64,000 bases of DNA. It comes from Clostridiales bacterium (GTDB taxonomy: Bacteria; Bacillota; Desulfotomaculia; Desulfotomaculales; VENG01). Of the stretch, positions 20,088 through 30,675 are shown in pieces. Location of the stretch: positions 1 to 64,000 of the forward strand of contig JADQBQ010000016.1 of NCBI GenBank assembly GCA_016278505.1, given 5' to 3'. Within the stretch, counting starts at the first letter, position 1. Each line of letters opens with the position of its first letter. The translations under genes and the position numbers were made by a program. A model generated the notes under the pieces. That model was given only the letters and a program-made list of their open reading frames with translations, had not been told where the DNA came from and did not search any database.

Positions 20088-20861
20088 TTGGAAAATACCA
20101 AACTTGTAGTGGCCAAAGAAGAAGGCTATATTGTTGCTACCATCAATAATCCCCCGGCTAATGCACTGGGCCAGCCAGTACTAGGTGACTTAAATAATCT
20201 ACTGGATGAATGTTTAAATGACGATACAGTTAGGGCAATCGTCTTAACCGGTGCCGGGGAAAAATTATTTTCCGCCGGCGCCGATATTAAAGAGTTTGCA
20301 TCTATTCAAGCAGGTAACCGACCTAAAATAAGCGGGCATGACCTTTTCCTTAAAATAGAAAATTACCCTAAACCCATTATCGCTGCGATACAAGGTAGTG
20401 CCTTTGGCGGTGGTAATGAGCTGGCTATGAGCTGCCACCTTAGAATTTTAGCCGATTCGGCTAAAATTGGCTTACCGGAAGCAAAACTGGGCATTATCCC
20501 CGGTTGGGGAGGTACCCAGCGTTTACCCAGACTAATTGGCAAAACCAGGGCATTAGAAGTGATCCTTACCGGTGAACCCTTGAGTGCCGAACAGGCTTAT
20601 GAATTTGGGTTGGTAAACAAGACTGTTCCCGCCGGACAAGTGCTTGAAGAAGCAAAAAAACTGGCCGCTAAAATGGCTAAAGGCGCCCCCCTGGCCATTC
20701 GGGAAATCCTCAAAGCGGTAACCCAGGGCCTTAACACCACCCTTGAAGAAGGTATCAAAATAGAGCAATCCGGGACTCATATAGTATTTGCCAGTGAAGA
20801 TGCTAAAGAGGGCAGCAAGGCTTTTTTACAAAAACGTACGCCTAATTTTCAGGGGAAATAA
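20088..20861 (+). CDS. Enoyl-CoA hydratase/isomerase
   Basis: AAIQGSAFGGGNELAMSCHLRI, PEAKLGIIPGWGGTQRLPRLIG; TTG start after AAGGAGG. Confidence 0.95.
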   Translation: MENTKLVVAKEEGYIVATINNPPANALGQPVLGDLNNLLDECLNDDTVRAIVLTGAGEKLFSAGADIKEFASIQAGNRPKISGHDLFLKIENYPKPIIAAIQGSAFGGGNELAMSCHLRILADSAKIGLPEAKLGIIPGWGGTQRLPRLIGKTRALEVILTGEPLSAEQAYEFGLVNKTVPAGQVLEEAKKLAAKMAKGAPLAIREILKAVTQGLNTTLEEGIKIEQSGTHIVFASEDAKEGSKAFLQKRTPNFQGK

Positions 20862-20898
20862 TCTACAATACTTAACTTCAGATAAAGGAGTGCTACAC

Positions 20899-22722
20899 AT
20901 GTCCAGCAACTTTATTTATTCTAACCGCGACCATAAATTTATCCTCAACGAATGGTTGGATACAGAGAAAGTGTTAGGCTTTGACGCCTTTAGAGATGAT
21001 TACGAGATGGATGACATCGATATGATCATGGATGAGGCGCTGAAGGTGGCCAAAGAAGTAGTTGCACCCACCAACATTGACGGGGACCGCATGGGGGCGA
21101 AACTTGAAGACGGCAAAGTAACTACCCCTCCCTCATTTCATAAGCTATATAACTTTATGCAGGAAAATGGGTACGGTAATTCCCAGTATGACCCCAATGA
21201 AGAAGGCAAACTGCCGGCAACGCTGCACTTGCCCATAAGCGAATTCTTTAATGCCGCCAACCCGGCCTTCCATCCCTATATAGGACTGGCCGGGGGCTCT
21301 ACCAATTTAATCAACACTTTCGGCCGGGAAGAGGATAAAGAAAAGTTTCTACCAAAAATGTTCAGCGGTGAATGGGCGGGCACCATGTGCTTAACCGAAC
21401 CTTGCTGCGGTTCGGATGTGGGTGAAATTACTACCAAAGCTTTTCCCACGGACAACCCGAGGGTATATAAAATAAAGGGCACCAAGTGCTTTATTACTGC
21501 CGGAGATCATGACCTTACCGGTAACATCGTTCATTTATTACTGGCTAAATGTGAAGGAGCCGCACCGGGTACTAAAGGCATTTCTTTGTTCATTGTACCT
21601 AAAATTTGGGTTAACGATGACGGTAGTTTGGGTGAGCCAAACGATGTTACCACAGTAGCCCTGGAACACAAAATGGGCATTAAAGGTTCCGCAACGGCTA
21701 TGTTAAGCTTTGGTGATGAAGGCACCTGCCGCGGCATTCTACTGGGCAGCCCGCCGGATGAAAAGGGCAAAGCTGAAGGTATGTCCCAAATGTTCGTAAT
21801 GATGAACGGTGCCAGGCAAGGTACGGGCATTACCGCTATGTCCATTGCACAGGCCGCTTACAATTATTCTCTGCAGTATGCCCAAGAACGCGTTCAAGGT
21901 AAGTCCTTAAGCAATCCCAAAGGTGAGCGGGTAAGAATTATTGATCATGCCGATATAAGGAGAATGCTATTATTTCAAAAATCCATAGTTGAAGCCTGCC
22001 GGGCCATGCTGATGAAGAATGCTTATTACCTGGACCTCACCCGTTACAGTAATGATCCGGAAGAAAGAAAAATGGCCATGCGAAGAATTGAAGTCAATAA
22101 CCCTCTGGTCAAAGCTTATCCCTCCGACATGGTATGGCAAACCACCGCTGAAGCTATACAGATTCATGGCGGTTACGGTTTCACCGAAGAATACCCGGTA
22201 GCACAGTGCGCCCGGGATGCAAAAATACTTTCCATTTGGGAAGGTACTAACTTTATTCAGTCGCTGGACCTAGTTTTTAGAAAATGGACTTTGGATAAAG
22301 GGGTCATTTTTACTGAATGGTTTAGAGAAATAGAAAAATCTATTGAGGATAATAAAGATCGTGACGGGTTAGCCAGGGAATATGAAATTATGCGTGAAGC
22401 AGTGGGTGCCTACAGGGAAATTCAGGGTTTTATTACCTCAATCCTTCCTCAAAATATGGGAAAAGCCCCATTATATACTACGAGAATCCTTCACGCTACC
22501 TCCATGCTCTGGGGCGGGTCCCTTTTGTTTGAACAAGCTGCCATAGCGACCAATAAAATGCAGGAGATTGGTACAGATCATTTTGATTACCCGTTTTACC
22601 AGGGCAAAGTCCAAACGGCTAAATATTATATTAGAAACATAGTACCGGAAGTATTTAAAACAGCTGAGGTTATTAAGGATTGTGATACTTCGGCCATCGA
22701 TATCCTGGAAGAAGGTCTATAG
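20899..22722 (+). CDS. Acyl-CoA dehydrogenase, long form (paralog of 16878-18716)
   Basis: MCLTEPCCGSDVGEITT, QIHGGYGFTEEYPVAQCARDAKILSIWEGTNFIQSLDL; ATG at 20899 after AAAGGAG. Confidence 0.95.
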   Translation: MSSNFIYSNRDHKFILNEWLDTEKVLGFDAFRDDYEMDDIDMIMDEALKVAKEVVAPTNIDGDRMGAKLEDGKVTTPPSFHKLYNFMQENGYGNSQYDPNEEGKLPATLHLPISEFFNAANPAFHPYIGLAGGSTNLINTFGREEDKEKFLPKMFSGEWAGTMCLTEPCCGSDVGEITTKAFPTDNPRVYKIKGTKCFITAGDHDLTGNIVHLLLAKCEGAAPGTKGISLFIVPKIWVNDDGSLGEPNDVTTVALEHKMGIKGSATAMLSFGDEGTCRGILLGSPPDEKGKAEGMSQMFVMMNGARQGTGITAMSIAQAAYNYSLQYAQERVQGKSLSNPKGERVRIIDHADIRRMLLFQKSIVEACRAMLMKNAYYLDLTRYSNDPEERKMAMRRIEVNNPLVKAYPSDMVWQTTAEAIQIHGGYGFTEEYPVAQCARDAKILSIWEGTNFIQSLDLVFRKWTLDKGVIFTEWFREIEKSIEDNKDRDGLAREYEIMREAVGAYREIQGFITSILPQNMGKAPLYTTRILHATSMLWGGSLLFEQAAIATNKMQEIGTDHFDYPFYQGKVQTAKYYIRNIVPEVFKTAEVIKDCDTSAIDILEEGL

Positions 22723-22761
22723 GAGGATTCAGGGGGCGCACAGGCATTAGAGCACATATAT

Positions 22762-22794
22762 AAACTACCTCAGAGGTTTTTCCCGAGGTAGTTT
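22762..22794. terminator. Bidirectional hairpin terminator between convergent genes
   Basis: AAACTACCTC ... GAGGTAGTTT. Confidence 0.7.
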
Positions 22795-22798
22795 ATAT

Positions 22799-24724
22799 TC
22801 ACCGAACCATAGCTCCATCCAGATCTTTTAATTTTCTCCATATAGTAGTGCGACTTGTACCGGTAATTTGAGAAATTTCCTTTATGGGTGCGCCGGTGGA
22901 AATAAGGTATTCAATAATCTCCCGCTCCATGTCTTCCATTGTGCCAATTTTTATATTTATTCTGTTTTCATCTCCTGCGGGGACCGTATATGATTTTTTT
23001 ATTTTTTCGTTAATTAGACCGGTAATCAGTTCTTCCGCATTTTGATTTTCTTCAATTAAAAAAACGTACTTTTGGATTATGTTCTGCAGTTCCCTAACGT
23101 TTCCGGGCCAATTGTATTTTTGCAACTTTTCTATAGCAGCCTTGGTTAAAGGTGGAACACTTTTTTTCTCCTCGTTACTGAATTTATTGACCAGAAATTC
23201 AGCCAGCAATGCTATATCTTCTTTTCTCTTGCGCAAAAGCGGGATATCCAGGTTGAGTACTTCCAGGCGGTGAAAAAGATCGCTGCGGAAATTGCCCTCC
23301 CGGACAGCCAAAGTGAGTTCATAGTTGGTAGCCGCAATTATCCTGACATCCACGGGAAGCACCCTGTCGCTACCCAGCCTCATTATTTCCCGTTCCTGCA
23401 AAACACGCAATAGCCGGGCTTGTACGGGTAAGGTCATTCCACTGATCTCATCCAGGAAAATAGTTCCCCCGTGGGCCATTTCAAATAATCCGGTTTTACC
23501 GCCTTTTTTGGCTCCTGTAAAAGCACCTTCCTCATAGCCAAACAATTCGCTTTCCAGCAGGTTTTCGGGTAGGGCGGCGCAATTAACGGCCACAAAAGGA
23601 CCTTCACGCCTTTCGCTCTCATTATGAATACTCTGGGCAAATAGTTCCTTCCCGGTGCCGCTTTCGCCACAAATCAATACGGTAGCATTTGCCCCGGCAT
23701 ATTTCTTAGCCCTGGTAATGGTATCCATAAGCAGTTCACTGCTACCGATAATATCGCTAAAGGTATGCCTGGCGTAAAGTCCCTTTTTATAAAGTTGGCG
23801 CCGCAAATTCTGCTCCATTACCTGAATACGGTCCACACTCTGGAACATGGTAACAATACCGTTTCTTTTATTACCCAGAAAGATAGGCATAGTGTTCACC
23901 CAGAACTTCTTGCGGCCCACCTCTTTATAAGTTTCCGTGCCCACCTTATCAATATTAATTAAAGCCCCCAAGATGGTGGATTCCCGTAAGTTATCGATAT
24001 GCCTGCCCACCAGGGTACGGGCTTCCATTTCTAAAAGATTTTCCGCTGCTTTATTCATAAAAGTAATTCGGTGGTGCTCATCAATGGTCAGAATACCATC
24101 ATTGGATGATTCCAATACCGCCTTATATTTTTTAAAGCGATCTTGGTCTCTTCGAATCCCCCGCAGCAATTCCACTGCCCTTTTTATGGAGCCATATATA
24201 GCATCATTCCCCGAATGCACCAGCACAGCATTGGTACCTGAGCTTTTTGCCATTTCATAAACACACAGCCCCGTACTTACAATTACTTCTAAATCCGATC
24301 TTAATATTCTGGTTACTTGTTCATCCATCTCATAAATATTGGTGTACGGGTAGCACTCAACTTCTATATCCAATATGTCAACTACAGTCTTGAATTCAGG
24401 GCTAAAATCCTTAGTCTTATGACCCAAAAATGCAATTTTACGCCCCATGCCCCGGGCTGCATGCAACGCCTTTAATATATCAAATGAAGTTACCTCAATT
24501 AAAACAACGGGAAGGGAAACTTCTTTCTTAATTTTTTCACCGGTGACCCCCCGGCTGATGATTATATCTACTCCTTCATGTTCAAATTGATACGCTAGTG
24601 AAACCCCTTCCTCCAATACCCCCTCCCTTACCTCCAAATTCAAATTCATTTCACCGGCCAATGTCCTGATCATCTTGGTCATCTCCGGGTAAGTGGAAAC
24701 AACCCCTATCTTGGTATTATCCAT
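22799..24724 (-). CDS. Sigma54-dependent transcriptional activator with PrpR_N and PAS domains
   Basis: PrpR_N-like N-terminus ([16 protein letters not shown]), AAA+ with [12 protein letters not shown] and GAFTGA, Fis-type HTH at C-terminus. Confidence 0.92.
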   Translation of the reverse strand: MDNTKIGVVSTYPEMTKMIRTLAGEMNLNLEVREGVLEEGVSLAYQFEHEGVDIIISRGVTGEKIKKEVSLPVVLIEVTSFDILKALHAARGMGRKIAFLGHKTKDFSPEFKTVVDILDIEVECYPYTNIYEMDEQVTRILRSDLEVIVSTGLCVYEMAKSSGTNAVLVHSGNDAIYGSIKRAVELLRGIRRDQDRFKKYKAVLESSNDGILTIDEHHRITFMNKAAENLLEMEARTLVGRHIDNLRESTILGALINIDKVGTETYKEVGRKKFWVNTMPIFLGNKRNGIVTMFQSVDRIQVMEQNLRRQLYKKGLYARHTFSDIIGSSELLMDTITRAKKYAGANATVLICGESGTGKELFAQSIHNESERREGPFVAVNCAALPENLLESELFGYEEGAFTGAKKGGKTGLFEMAHGGTIFLDEISGMTLPVQARLLRVLQEREIMRLGSDRVLPVDVRIIAATNYELTLAVREGNFRSDLFHRLEVLNLDIPLLRKRKEDIALLAEFLVNKFSNEEKKSVPPLTKAAIEKLQKYNWPGNVRELQNIIQKYVFLIEENQNAEELITGLINEKIKKSYTVPAGDENRINIKIGTMEDMEREIIEYLISTGAPIKEISQITGTSRTTIWRKLKDLDGAMVR

Positions 24725-24961
24725 GTTATAAAGATACCCCCTATCACACTCAACTGGGAACTGGGATAACAGGCAAAATTTTCGGAATATATTAGCTACC
24801 AGTTTACCATTTTGCAACTATTTGAACAATACAGAAAAATCTATCACTAAGCCTGCACTTAACACCTAAAAGAAAAACTAAGGAGTTATGCTTTAACTAA
24901 CCATAACTTCTTAGTCTTTTAATCAAAGATCATAATATTTGAGTTAGCTAACATACAATTG

Positions 24962-26254
24962 CTATCTCACATATAATTCCATGTCAAACCCTTCCTTACT
25001 GAGATAGCGGTCAAAAATATAATGACGGTACTTTACATATTCCTCATAATCACAATGTATACCCTCTTCTTTTAATAACTTTTGAAACTCTTTTAAGTCC
25101 GGAGGGCAGCCTTTAATGAAAATGGGTTTGTTTATGTTGGGGTTGCCTTTGTTGCGGTGGTAGGCACACTTACCAAACAAAACTGTTTTCTCAAAACCCG
25201 GTGAGGCATCCTGCCTTTTGCCACTTACAAACTCAACCCCCGGAAACGGCTCACCCTTAAAAGCCGACATAAATAAAAGTAAAACCGGGTTAAAAGCAGC
25301 AGCGCAGGCTGTGCAAAGAGAGTCATCATATTTCCTAAGGGCCAACCCCTTAATACCACGTTTTTGAAAACCAGCCGGCATGGTATTGTCCTCTGTCCAC
25401 TTCCAAGTATAATCCAAAAAATCGGCATGATCCGCTATTGCTTCTCCACGGGTTTCAAGCTCCGGCAGCTCAATACTGCCCCCGTTACGCGCGGCAAAAT
25501 ATTTAATATGCTCCACCTCGCCGGCATCGTAACCAAGTAAAGCTGCACCAACTACATCACAGGCTAAGATATCTCTGGAAGCCGCCAGAATATCTTTTCG
25601 GAATGCCTTCCCTGAATGGCCCGGCCCTTTTTCCAGCGCAAAGATACCATCAATAATAGTAAGCTCCATGGGCAGCACTTCAGCTATTCTTGGGAACATA
25701 TGCTCCAAATTTTCATCCCGGGCGTGGCAAAACTTTTTGGACTTCCGATGCAGGCAGCCTTTTAAGTTTTTAATACCCAGTGAAACTTTACACTGGTTAT
25801 GTGTTTTTAAGACCGGAATATTAATAATTTTATCCACTTCTAGCGCCGTGCGGGCTATAGAAAAATTAAAACCGCCAACATCCACGTCCTCAAATTCGTC
25901 CTTATTAAAGTCAATCAAATTTACTCCGTATTTTTCACGTAGTTTTTCATAACCTAGCACCTGAAATATTCTTTCTGTGGTTGATCCGAAACTACCAAGA
26001 GAAGCCTCCCCAATGGTTAAATCATTAAAACCGGCCTCATGCAGTATCTGCACCAGTGCAAATATTACCGCACTAGTGGTAAGCACACCATAGGGAGGAA
26101 AAGGTAATTCAAAATCCCAGGATACTAAGTTAGGCTTAATTAGGATTTTATCTTGCTTACTAAAACCTTGCAGCCCGTCGCACAGTTCCAACGCTTCTTT
26201 TATTGAATTATAAGTATCGTTATGTTTAACGATAGAAACTACCGGTTTGGTCAT
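24962..26254 (-). CDS. DUF362-family protein
   Basis: KPNLVSWDFELPFPPYGVLTTSAV, PVLKTHNQCKVSLGIKNLKGCLHRKSK; start at 26254. Confidence 0.8.
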   Translation of the reverse strand: MTKPVVSIVKHNDTYNSIKEALELCDGLQGFSKQDKILIKPNLVSWDFELPFPPYGVLTTSAVIFALVQILHEAGFNDLTIGEASLGSFGSTTERIFQVLGYEKLREKYGVNLIDFNKDEFEDVDVGGFNFSIARTALEVDKIINIPVLKTHNQCKVSLGIKNLKGCLHRKSKKFCHARDENLEHMFPRIAEVLPMELTIIDGIFALEKGPGHSGKAFRKDILAASRDILACDVVGAALLGYDAGEVEHIKYFAARNGGSIELPELETRGEAIADHADFLDYTWKWTEDNTMPAGFQKRGIKGLALRKYDDSLCTACAAAFNPVLLLFMSAFKGEPFPGVEFVSGKRQDASPGFEKTVLFGKCAYHRNKGNPNINKPIFIKGCPPDLKEFQKLLKEEGIHCDYEEYVKYRHYIFDRYLSKEGFDMELYVR

Positions 26255-26286
26255 AATAATATCCCCGTAAAATTTGATAAAGTTTA

Positions 26287-26808
26287 TTAATGCGCACTTT
26301 GTTGCGTACCCATAATTGAGGCAACAATTTTTTGAATCCCATACACGCCCATAACCAGTGCAGTACCACCAACTAATTGGATGGCAATCCATAAATACGG
26401 CTCTGGTGCCGGTGGAACCTTAGCAGCAACGGCTGTAATCACCAACAGCATGAAGGCATTGGTATTGAAGACCAAGGGTAAATGATCCTTTAGCAGAACA
26501 ATAGCGCCTACAAATAAACCAATATATATAAGCTGGCCCGGAAAGGAGCCAATTACCGGGGCCAACACTTTAACAAACATCACAAGTAAAGGGTAATTAA
26601 GGATACCAAAGAAGGCACCAATGAGGATATGGGGTATCTGTTTATGATCCATATGGGCCAGGAAATATAGAATCATACAGGCAAATGCGGGCCAGGTGGC
26701 TAAATGGTTTAAATGCAACACTGTTTCAGCAATCAAAACCAGGGCAACAAGTAAAGTGCAAAAAATGATTTTACCCTTGGAAAATAACGGAGGCTTTTGT
26801 TGTTCCAT
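26287..26808 (-). CDS. Hypothetical multi-pass membrane protein
   Basis: Several hydrophobic segments; in operon with DUF362 and acyl-CoA ligase. Confidence 0.7.
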   Translation of the reverse strand: MEQQKPPLFSKGKIIFCTLLVALVLIAETVLHLNHLATWPAFACMILYFLAHMDHKQIPHILIGAFFGILNYPLLVMFVKVLAPVIGSFPGQLIYIGLFVGAIVLLKDHLPLVFNTNAFMLLVITAVAAKVPPAPEPYLWIAIQLVGGTALVMGVYGIQKIVASIMGTQQSAH

Positions 26809-26838
26809 AGTTTGTTTCTCCTTTCAATTATTAATTAA

Positions 26839-28479
26839 TCAATGGGCTCTCTGCTTCTGTTCTTCCTCTTCGATTAACTTCCGTTTCAACAACTTACCCA
26901 CCACAGATTTGGGTAATTCCTGCCTAAACTCCACCAGCTTGGGCACTTTATAAGGAGCTAATCTTTCTTTGCAAAAGGCAATTATCTCTTCTTCAGTACC
27001 ACTTTGCCCTTCTTTTAATACCAAAAATGCTTTTACTGTTTCGCCCCGGTATTTATGGGGTACGCCTGCCACAATGGCCTCACCAACCTTGGGGTTCTCA
27101 TAGAGCACTTCCTCCACCTCACGCGGGTAAATATTATAGCCGCCGGCAATTATGGTATCCTTTTTCCTGTCCACAATATAAAAATAACCGTCTTCATCCA
27201 TTCTGGCCATATCGCCGGTGTATAACCAGCCATTCCTTAGCGCTTTCTCGGTTTCATCAGGCCGGTTCCAGTAGCCTTTCATAACCTGTGGGCCACTTAT
27301 AACCAGCTCACCAACCTCACCTACCTGCAGTGACTTAGTACCTGTTTCAATATCGACTACCGCCGCATGAGTGCCCGGGTAAGGGACACCAATACTGCCT
27401 GTTTTATCCCTTAAGTCAAAAATGGGACAGCTGATAGCCACCGGTGAAGCTTCGGAAAGGCCATAACCTTCATTGATAATGGAGTTTGTCCCCTCCAGCT
27501 TGGCTTTCATGCGATTTAATGTTTCCAGGGGGATGGGGCCGGACCCGCTTTTATATAAACCAACCTTGCCAAAATCTTGGAAATCCTTAAGTTCAGGGCT
27601 ATTTAACAAAGCGGTGTACATAGTTGGCACCCCGTTAAAGAAAGTGGGTTCATATTCGCTGATTACTTTGGCCACGTCCGCAGGTACAAAGTTAGGCAAC
27701 GGGATCATGGTAGTCCCTGCCGCTACACAAATATTCATGCACGAAGTCATGCCGGCCACATGGAAGAAAGGTAGCACGCCTATAATACGTTTTTTCCATG
27801 TCCCACCGGCGAAGAACTGGTCGGCCTGACAGGTATTAGCGTAAAGGTTGAAATGAGTTAACATGGCCGCTTTAGGCACACCGGTAGTACCTCCTGTGTA
27901 CTGAAGAAGAGCCACATCCTCAACAGGATCAACATCCACCCGGGGCGGTGCAGGACGCTCCTCGCCGTACAAATTCGGGAGCCATATGGTGTCACCCGGC
28001 ATTTCACTTGGTTTACCTGAGAGGCTGGTGAGAATAACCTTTTCCAGACCGGTGTTTGATTTTATGTTCTTTATCCGGGGGTACAGGTGGGCCAGTGTTA
28101 TAATCATCTTGGAGCCGGAATCGTTTACTTGGTATTCTATTTCTCTTTCCACGTACATGGGGTTAGTGTTTACCACTATACCGCCCAAACTTAAAATAGC
28201 ATAATAAGAGATGACAAAATCCGGACAATTGGGCAGCATTAGCGAAACCCTGTCTCCTTTATGCAAGCCCAATTCATAAAGGGCAAATGCCACCCTTCTT
28301 ACAGAACCGGCCAATTGTTGATAAGTAATTTTCTTACCGTAAAAGATTATTGCCGTATTGTCCGGAGTACTTTGCGCGGAACTAAAAAGCAGGCTGTGTA
28401 GCGTCCGGGGTTCTATTTTAAATTCCCAGGCGACTCCCCCGGCCCTATACACATCCAAATATGGCTTTGAAAAATCCAA
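26839..28479 (-). CDS. Long-chain fatty acid--CoA ligase (AMP-binding)
   Basis: LLQYTGGTTGVPKAAMLTH, GWLYTGDMARMDEDGYFYIVDRKKDTIIAGGYNIYPREVEE. Confidence 0.95.
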   Translation of the reverse strand: MDFSKPYLDVYRAGGVAWEFKIEPRTLHSLLFSSAQSTPDNTAIIFYGKKITYQQLAGSVRRVAFALYELGLHKGDRVSLMLPNCPDFVISYYAILSLGGIVVNTNPMYVEREIEYQVNDSGSKMIITLAHLYPRIKNIKSNTGLEKVILTSLSGKPSEMPGDTIWLPNLYGEERPAPPRVDVDPVEDVALLQYTGGTTGVPKAAMLTHFNLYANTCQADQFFAGGTWKKRIIGVLPFFHVAGMTSCMNICVAAGTTMIPLPNFVPADVAKVISEYEPTFFNGVPTMYTALLNSPELKDFQDFGKVGLYKSGSGPIPLETLNRMKAKLEGTNSIINEGYGLSEASPVAISCPIFDLRDKTGSIGVPYPGTHAAVVDIETGTKSLQVGEVGELVISGPQVMKGYWNRPDETEKALRNGWLYTGDMARMDEDGYFYIVDRKKDTIIAGGYNIYPREVEEVLYENPKVGEAIVAGVPHKYRGETVKAFLVLKEGQSGTEEEIIAFCKERLAPYKVPKLVEFRQELPKSVVGKLLKRKLIEEEEQKQRAH

Positions 28480-28539
28480 ACTCTGTTCCCCCCCTCGGAT
28501 TAAATAAAATTATTTTTACTTTACGGCAATTTTAAAAAG

Positions 28540-28555
28540 TGCAAATCTTGTGCCA
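28540..28555 (-). promoter_or_regulatory. Sigma54 -24/-12 promoter (TGGCACAAGATTTGCA) upstream of the acyl-CoA ligase operon
   Basis: Consensus TGGCAC-N5-TTGCA, GG-N10-GC spacing, about 60 bp before the CDS start. Confidence 0.85.
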
Positions 28556-28653
28556 TTTTTAAAAAGGCTTTTGGTGCGGGAATATCAACGAATTGGTTTC
28601 TTATTTAAACAATGGCTGTTTCATTATGAATTCAAGCACATTTAGCATGGGAC

Positions 28654-28676
28654 AAAAAAAGACCACTTTCGTGGTC
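28654..28676 (-). terminator. Rho-independent terminator of the aor/MoaD operon
   Basis: Minus strand: GACCAC-GAAA-GTGGTC-TTTTTTT. Confidence 0.8.
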
Positions 28677-28730
28677 GCAATTTGGTAAGCACTTACAGAA
28701 ATGCCGCTTTTAGTTACGCTATTGGTTACC

Positions 28731-28931
28731 CTATCCCCCCGAAACTAGGGTTATCAGTTTTATGTTTGCGCCGTCAACCAGTGGTTTCGTATGCAATTGG
28801 CCGCAGGGTAAAACCTTTCCGTCCACTATTACCAATGTCATGGCATCGGCGGTTTCCCCTGCCGCTTCCAGAGCATCGGCCACAGTAATACCCTTTTCAA
28901 AATTGATTTCTCGCCCGTTTACCGTAATCAT
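28731..28931 (-). CDS. MoaD/ThiS-family sulfur carrier-like protein
   Basis: 66 aa ubiquitin-like (MITVNGREINFEKGITVADALEA...) ending in GG; ATGA overlap with upstream aor. Confidence 0.85.
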   Translation of the reverse strand: MITVNGREINFEKGITVADALEAAGETADAMTLVIVDGKVLPCGQLHTKPLVDGANIKLITLVSGG

Positions 28932-30655
28932 CAGAAATCGAAAAGCACCTCTAATTCATAGTCGTTGATATCGAACTGTGAACCGGTTGCGGCAGAACGT
29001 TCGTTATAGAAGAAATCCGGTAGTCTGTCGTCTTCCATAGTCATTCCCGCCATTTTGTTGAATGCTCTCTCGGTCAACAGCGTTTTTACACCCATCATTG
29101 TAACCCTTGTGACGTCGGATTTCCCACCGTACAGAGCTGCCATGAGTTCTCCCAGTAGTGGTATTCCGGGAACCATATGGGAAAAGGCAAAAATACACAT
29201 CATACTATCCGCAAAACTCATGGCTACTTGCAACTTGTTAGAGACATATGCTTGTGCCGCCCGCCCGCAATCATCAAAAGCACGACCCATGGTAAGACCT
29301 GCGGTATGGTCTGCTCCCATAGGACTCATGGCATAGGTGATCCCCGTACCCTTGGTGTTGCGTGGATCATATCCGGCTATTGCCTGGTGTTTTACCACCG
29401 GAATACGCTTACACCCTAGGTTTTGGCCCGTAGCCTCACACCCGTTTCCAAGAAGATTGCCAAATTGTGTACCGTCCGCCATTTCCTTCAATAAACCAAG
29501 AGCGGCATCCGCGTCACCCCACTTAATCTTACCGACTTCCATGCACATAGCAACGGCGTTGGCGATTTCAATGGTATCCACACCGAGATCATCACAGATG
29601 CGATCCATCCTGGCAATAGCATCTAAATCAGTAATGTGACAGTTGGGCCCAAAAAGTGCTATGGTTTCATATTCGAAGCCGGAGGTGAGATAATTCCCGT
29701 CCTTATCATTGTATACATTTGAGCACTGCAACACACAGCCTGGCTGGCAGGAAAGCTTATTTCGCCCACCCCGGGTAGCCAAATTGGCCATAAACCTGTT
29801 TGTTCCAACCTCTTGGTATTCAGGAAATAGGTTGCCGGAAAAATTATCCACCGGGAGAATGCCGTTAGCGCCAGTTACTTCGATAGTTGAAATTGTACCG
29901 AATTTCTGGAAGGGATCATTTTTAGCACCCTCGGCAATCATTTTATTAAGCTTTTTACATACCTCTTTAAACTTGGCCTCATCTGCATATTTAACGTTAT
30001 ACGGCTCCTCGGGCTTTTCTATTACCACACCCTTAATACGCTTGCTTCCCATTAACGCACCCAGACCACCGCGTGCAGCGGCACGACTTGGATGGCCTGA
30101 GGCAAACTCGGAAACCTGTATCGAGGCACTTCTATAAAGGCGTTCTCCTGCACTACCTATGGACACAGTGGCCAGCTTATTACCGAACAGTTCATTTATT
30201 TTATTGACCAAATCGTAATTATTTATTCCTTCATAGTTGCTAAAGTCCTTCAATGATACTTTACCCTTAGCATCAATATGCACAAGCCAAAGGCCGTTAC
30301 TGGCGGGAAGCTCCTTGATTACAATTAATTTTATGCCTTGTTCTGCCAATAGGTATGCCGCATAGCCCCCTACGTTGCTTTCTTTGATCCCTCCGGTCAG
30401 GGGGCTTTTACCACCAACGGACATGCGGTGTGTCGTTGTTAAATTAGTACCCGCAAATACGGTCGTACAGAAAATAAGTTGGTTTTGACTGCCCAATGGA
30501 TCACATTGGGGAGGAACATTCTTTATCATGTATTGTGCAATTAGTGCCTTGCCTCCCAGCTCACGGTATTCTTCATCCAGAGGTTCTTTGCTGACCGTTA
30601 AGGTTTTCATATCAATCATTAATTTTGACCACATAGTCATACTCTCTCCTTTCAT
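28931..30655 (-). CDS. Aldehyde:ferredoxin oxidoreductase (tungsten enzyme family)
   Basis: GGKALIAQYMI, KSPLTGGIKESNVGGY, AARGGLGALMGSKRIKGVVI, cluster-type cysteines CQPGCVLQCS. Confidence 0.93.
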   Translation of the reverse strand: MKGESMTMWSKLMIDMKTLTVSKEPLDEEYRELGGKALIAQYMIKNVPPQCDPLGSQNQLIFCTTVFAGTNLTTTHRMSVGGKSPLTGGIKESNVGGYAAYLLAEQGIKLIVIKELPASNGLWLVHIDAKGKVSLKDFSNYEGINNYDLVNKINELFGNKLATVSIGSAGERLYRSASIQVSEFASGHPSRAAARGGLGALMGSKRIKGVVIEKPEEPYNVKYADEAKFKEVCKKLNKMIAEGAKNDPFQKFGTISTIEVTGANGILPVDNFSGNLFPEYQEVGTNRFMANLATRGGRNKLSCQPGCVLQCSNVYNDKDGNYLTSGFEYETIALFGPNCHITDLDAIARMDRICDDLGVDTIEIANAVAMCMEVGKIKWGDADAALGLLKEMADGTQFGNLLGNGCEATGQNLGCKRIPVVKHQAIAGYDPRNTKGTGITYAMSPMGADHTAGLTMGRAFDDCGRAAQAYVSNKLQVAMSFADSMMCIFAFSHMVPGIPLLGELMAALYGGKSDVTRVTMMGVKTLLTERAFNKMAGMTMEDDRLPDFFYNERSAATGSQFDINDYELEVLFDF

Positions 30656-30675
30656 TTATTGGAACAACCGATTCA

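Noticed and set aside
9992-22722. Complete anaerobic aromatic (benzylsuccinate) pathway
   Set aside because: DUF35/thiolase resemble BbsAB, but no benzylsuccinate synthase, CoA-transferase or other bbs genes are visible; general beta-oxidation fits better.
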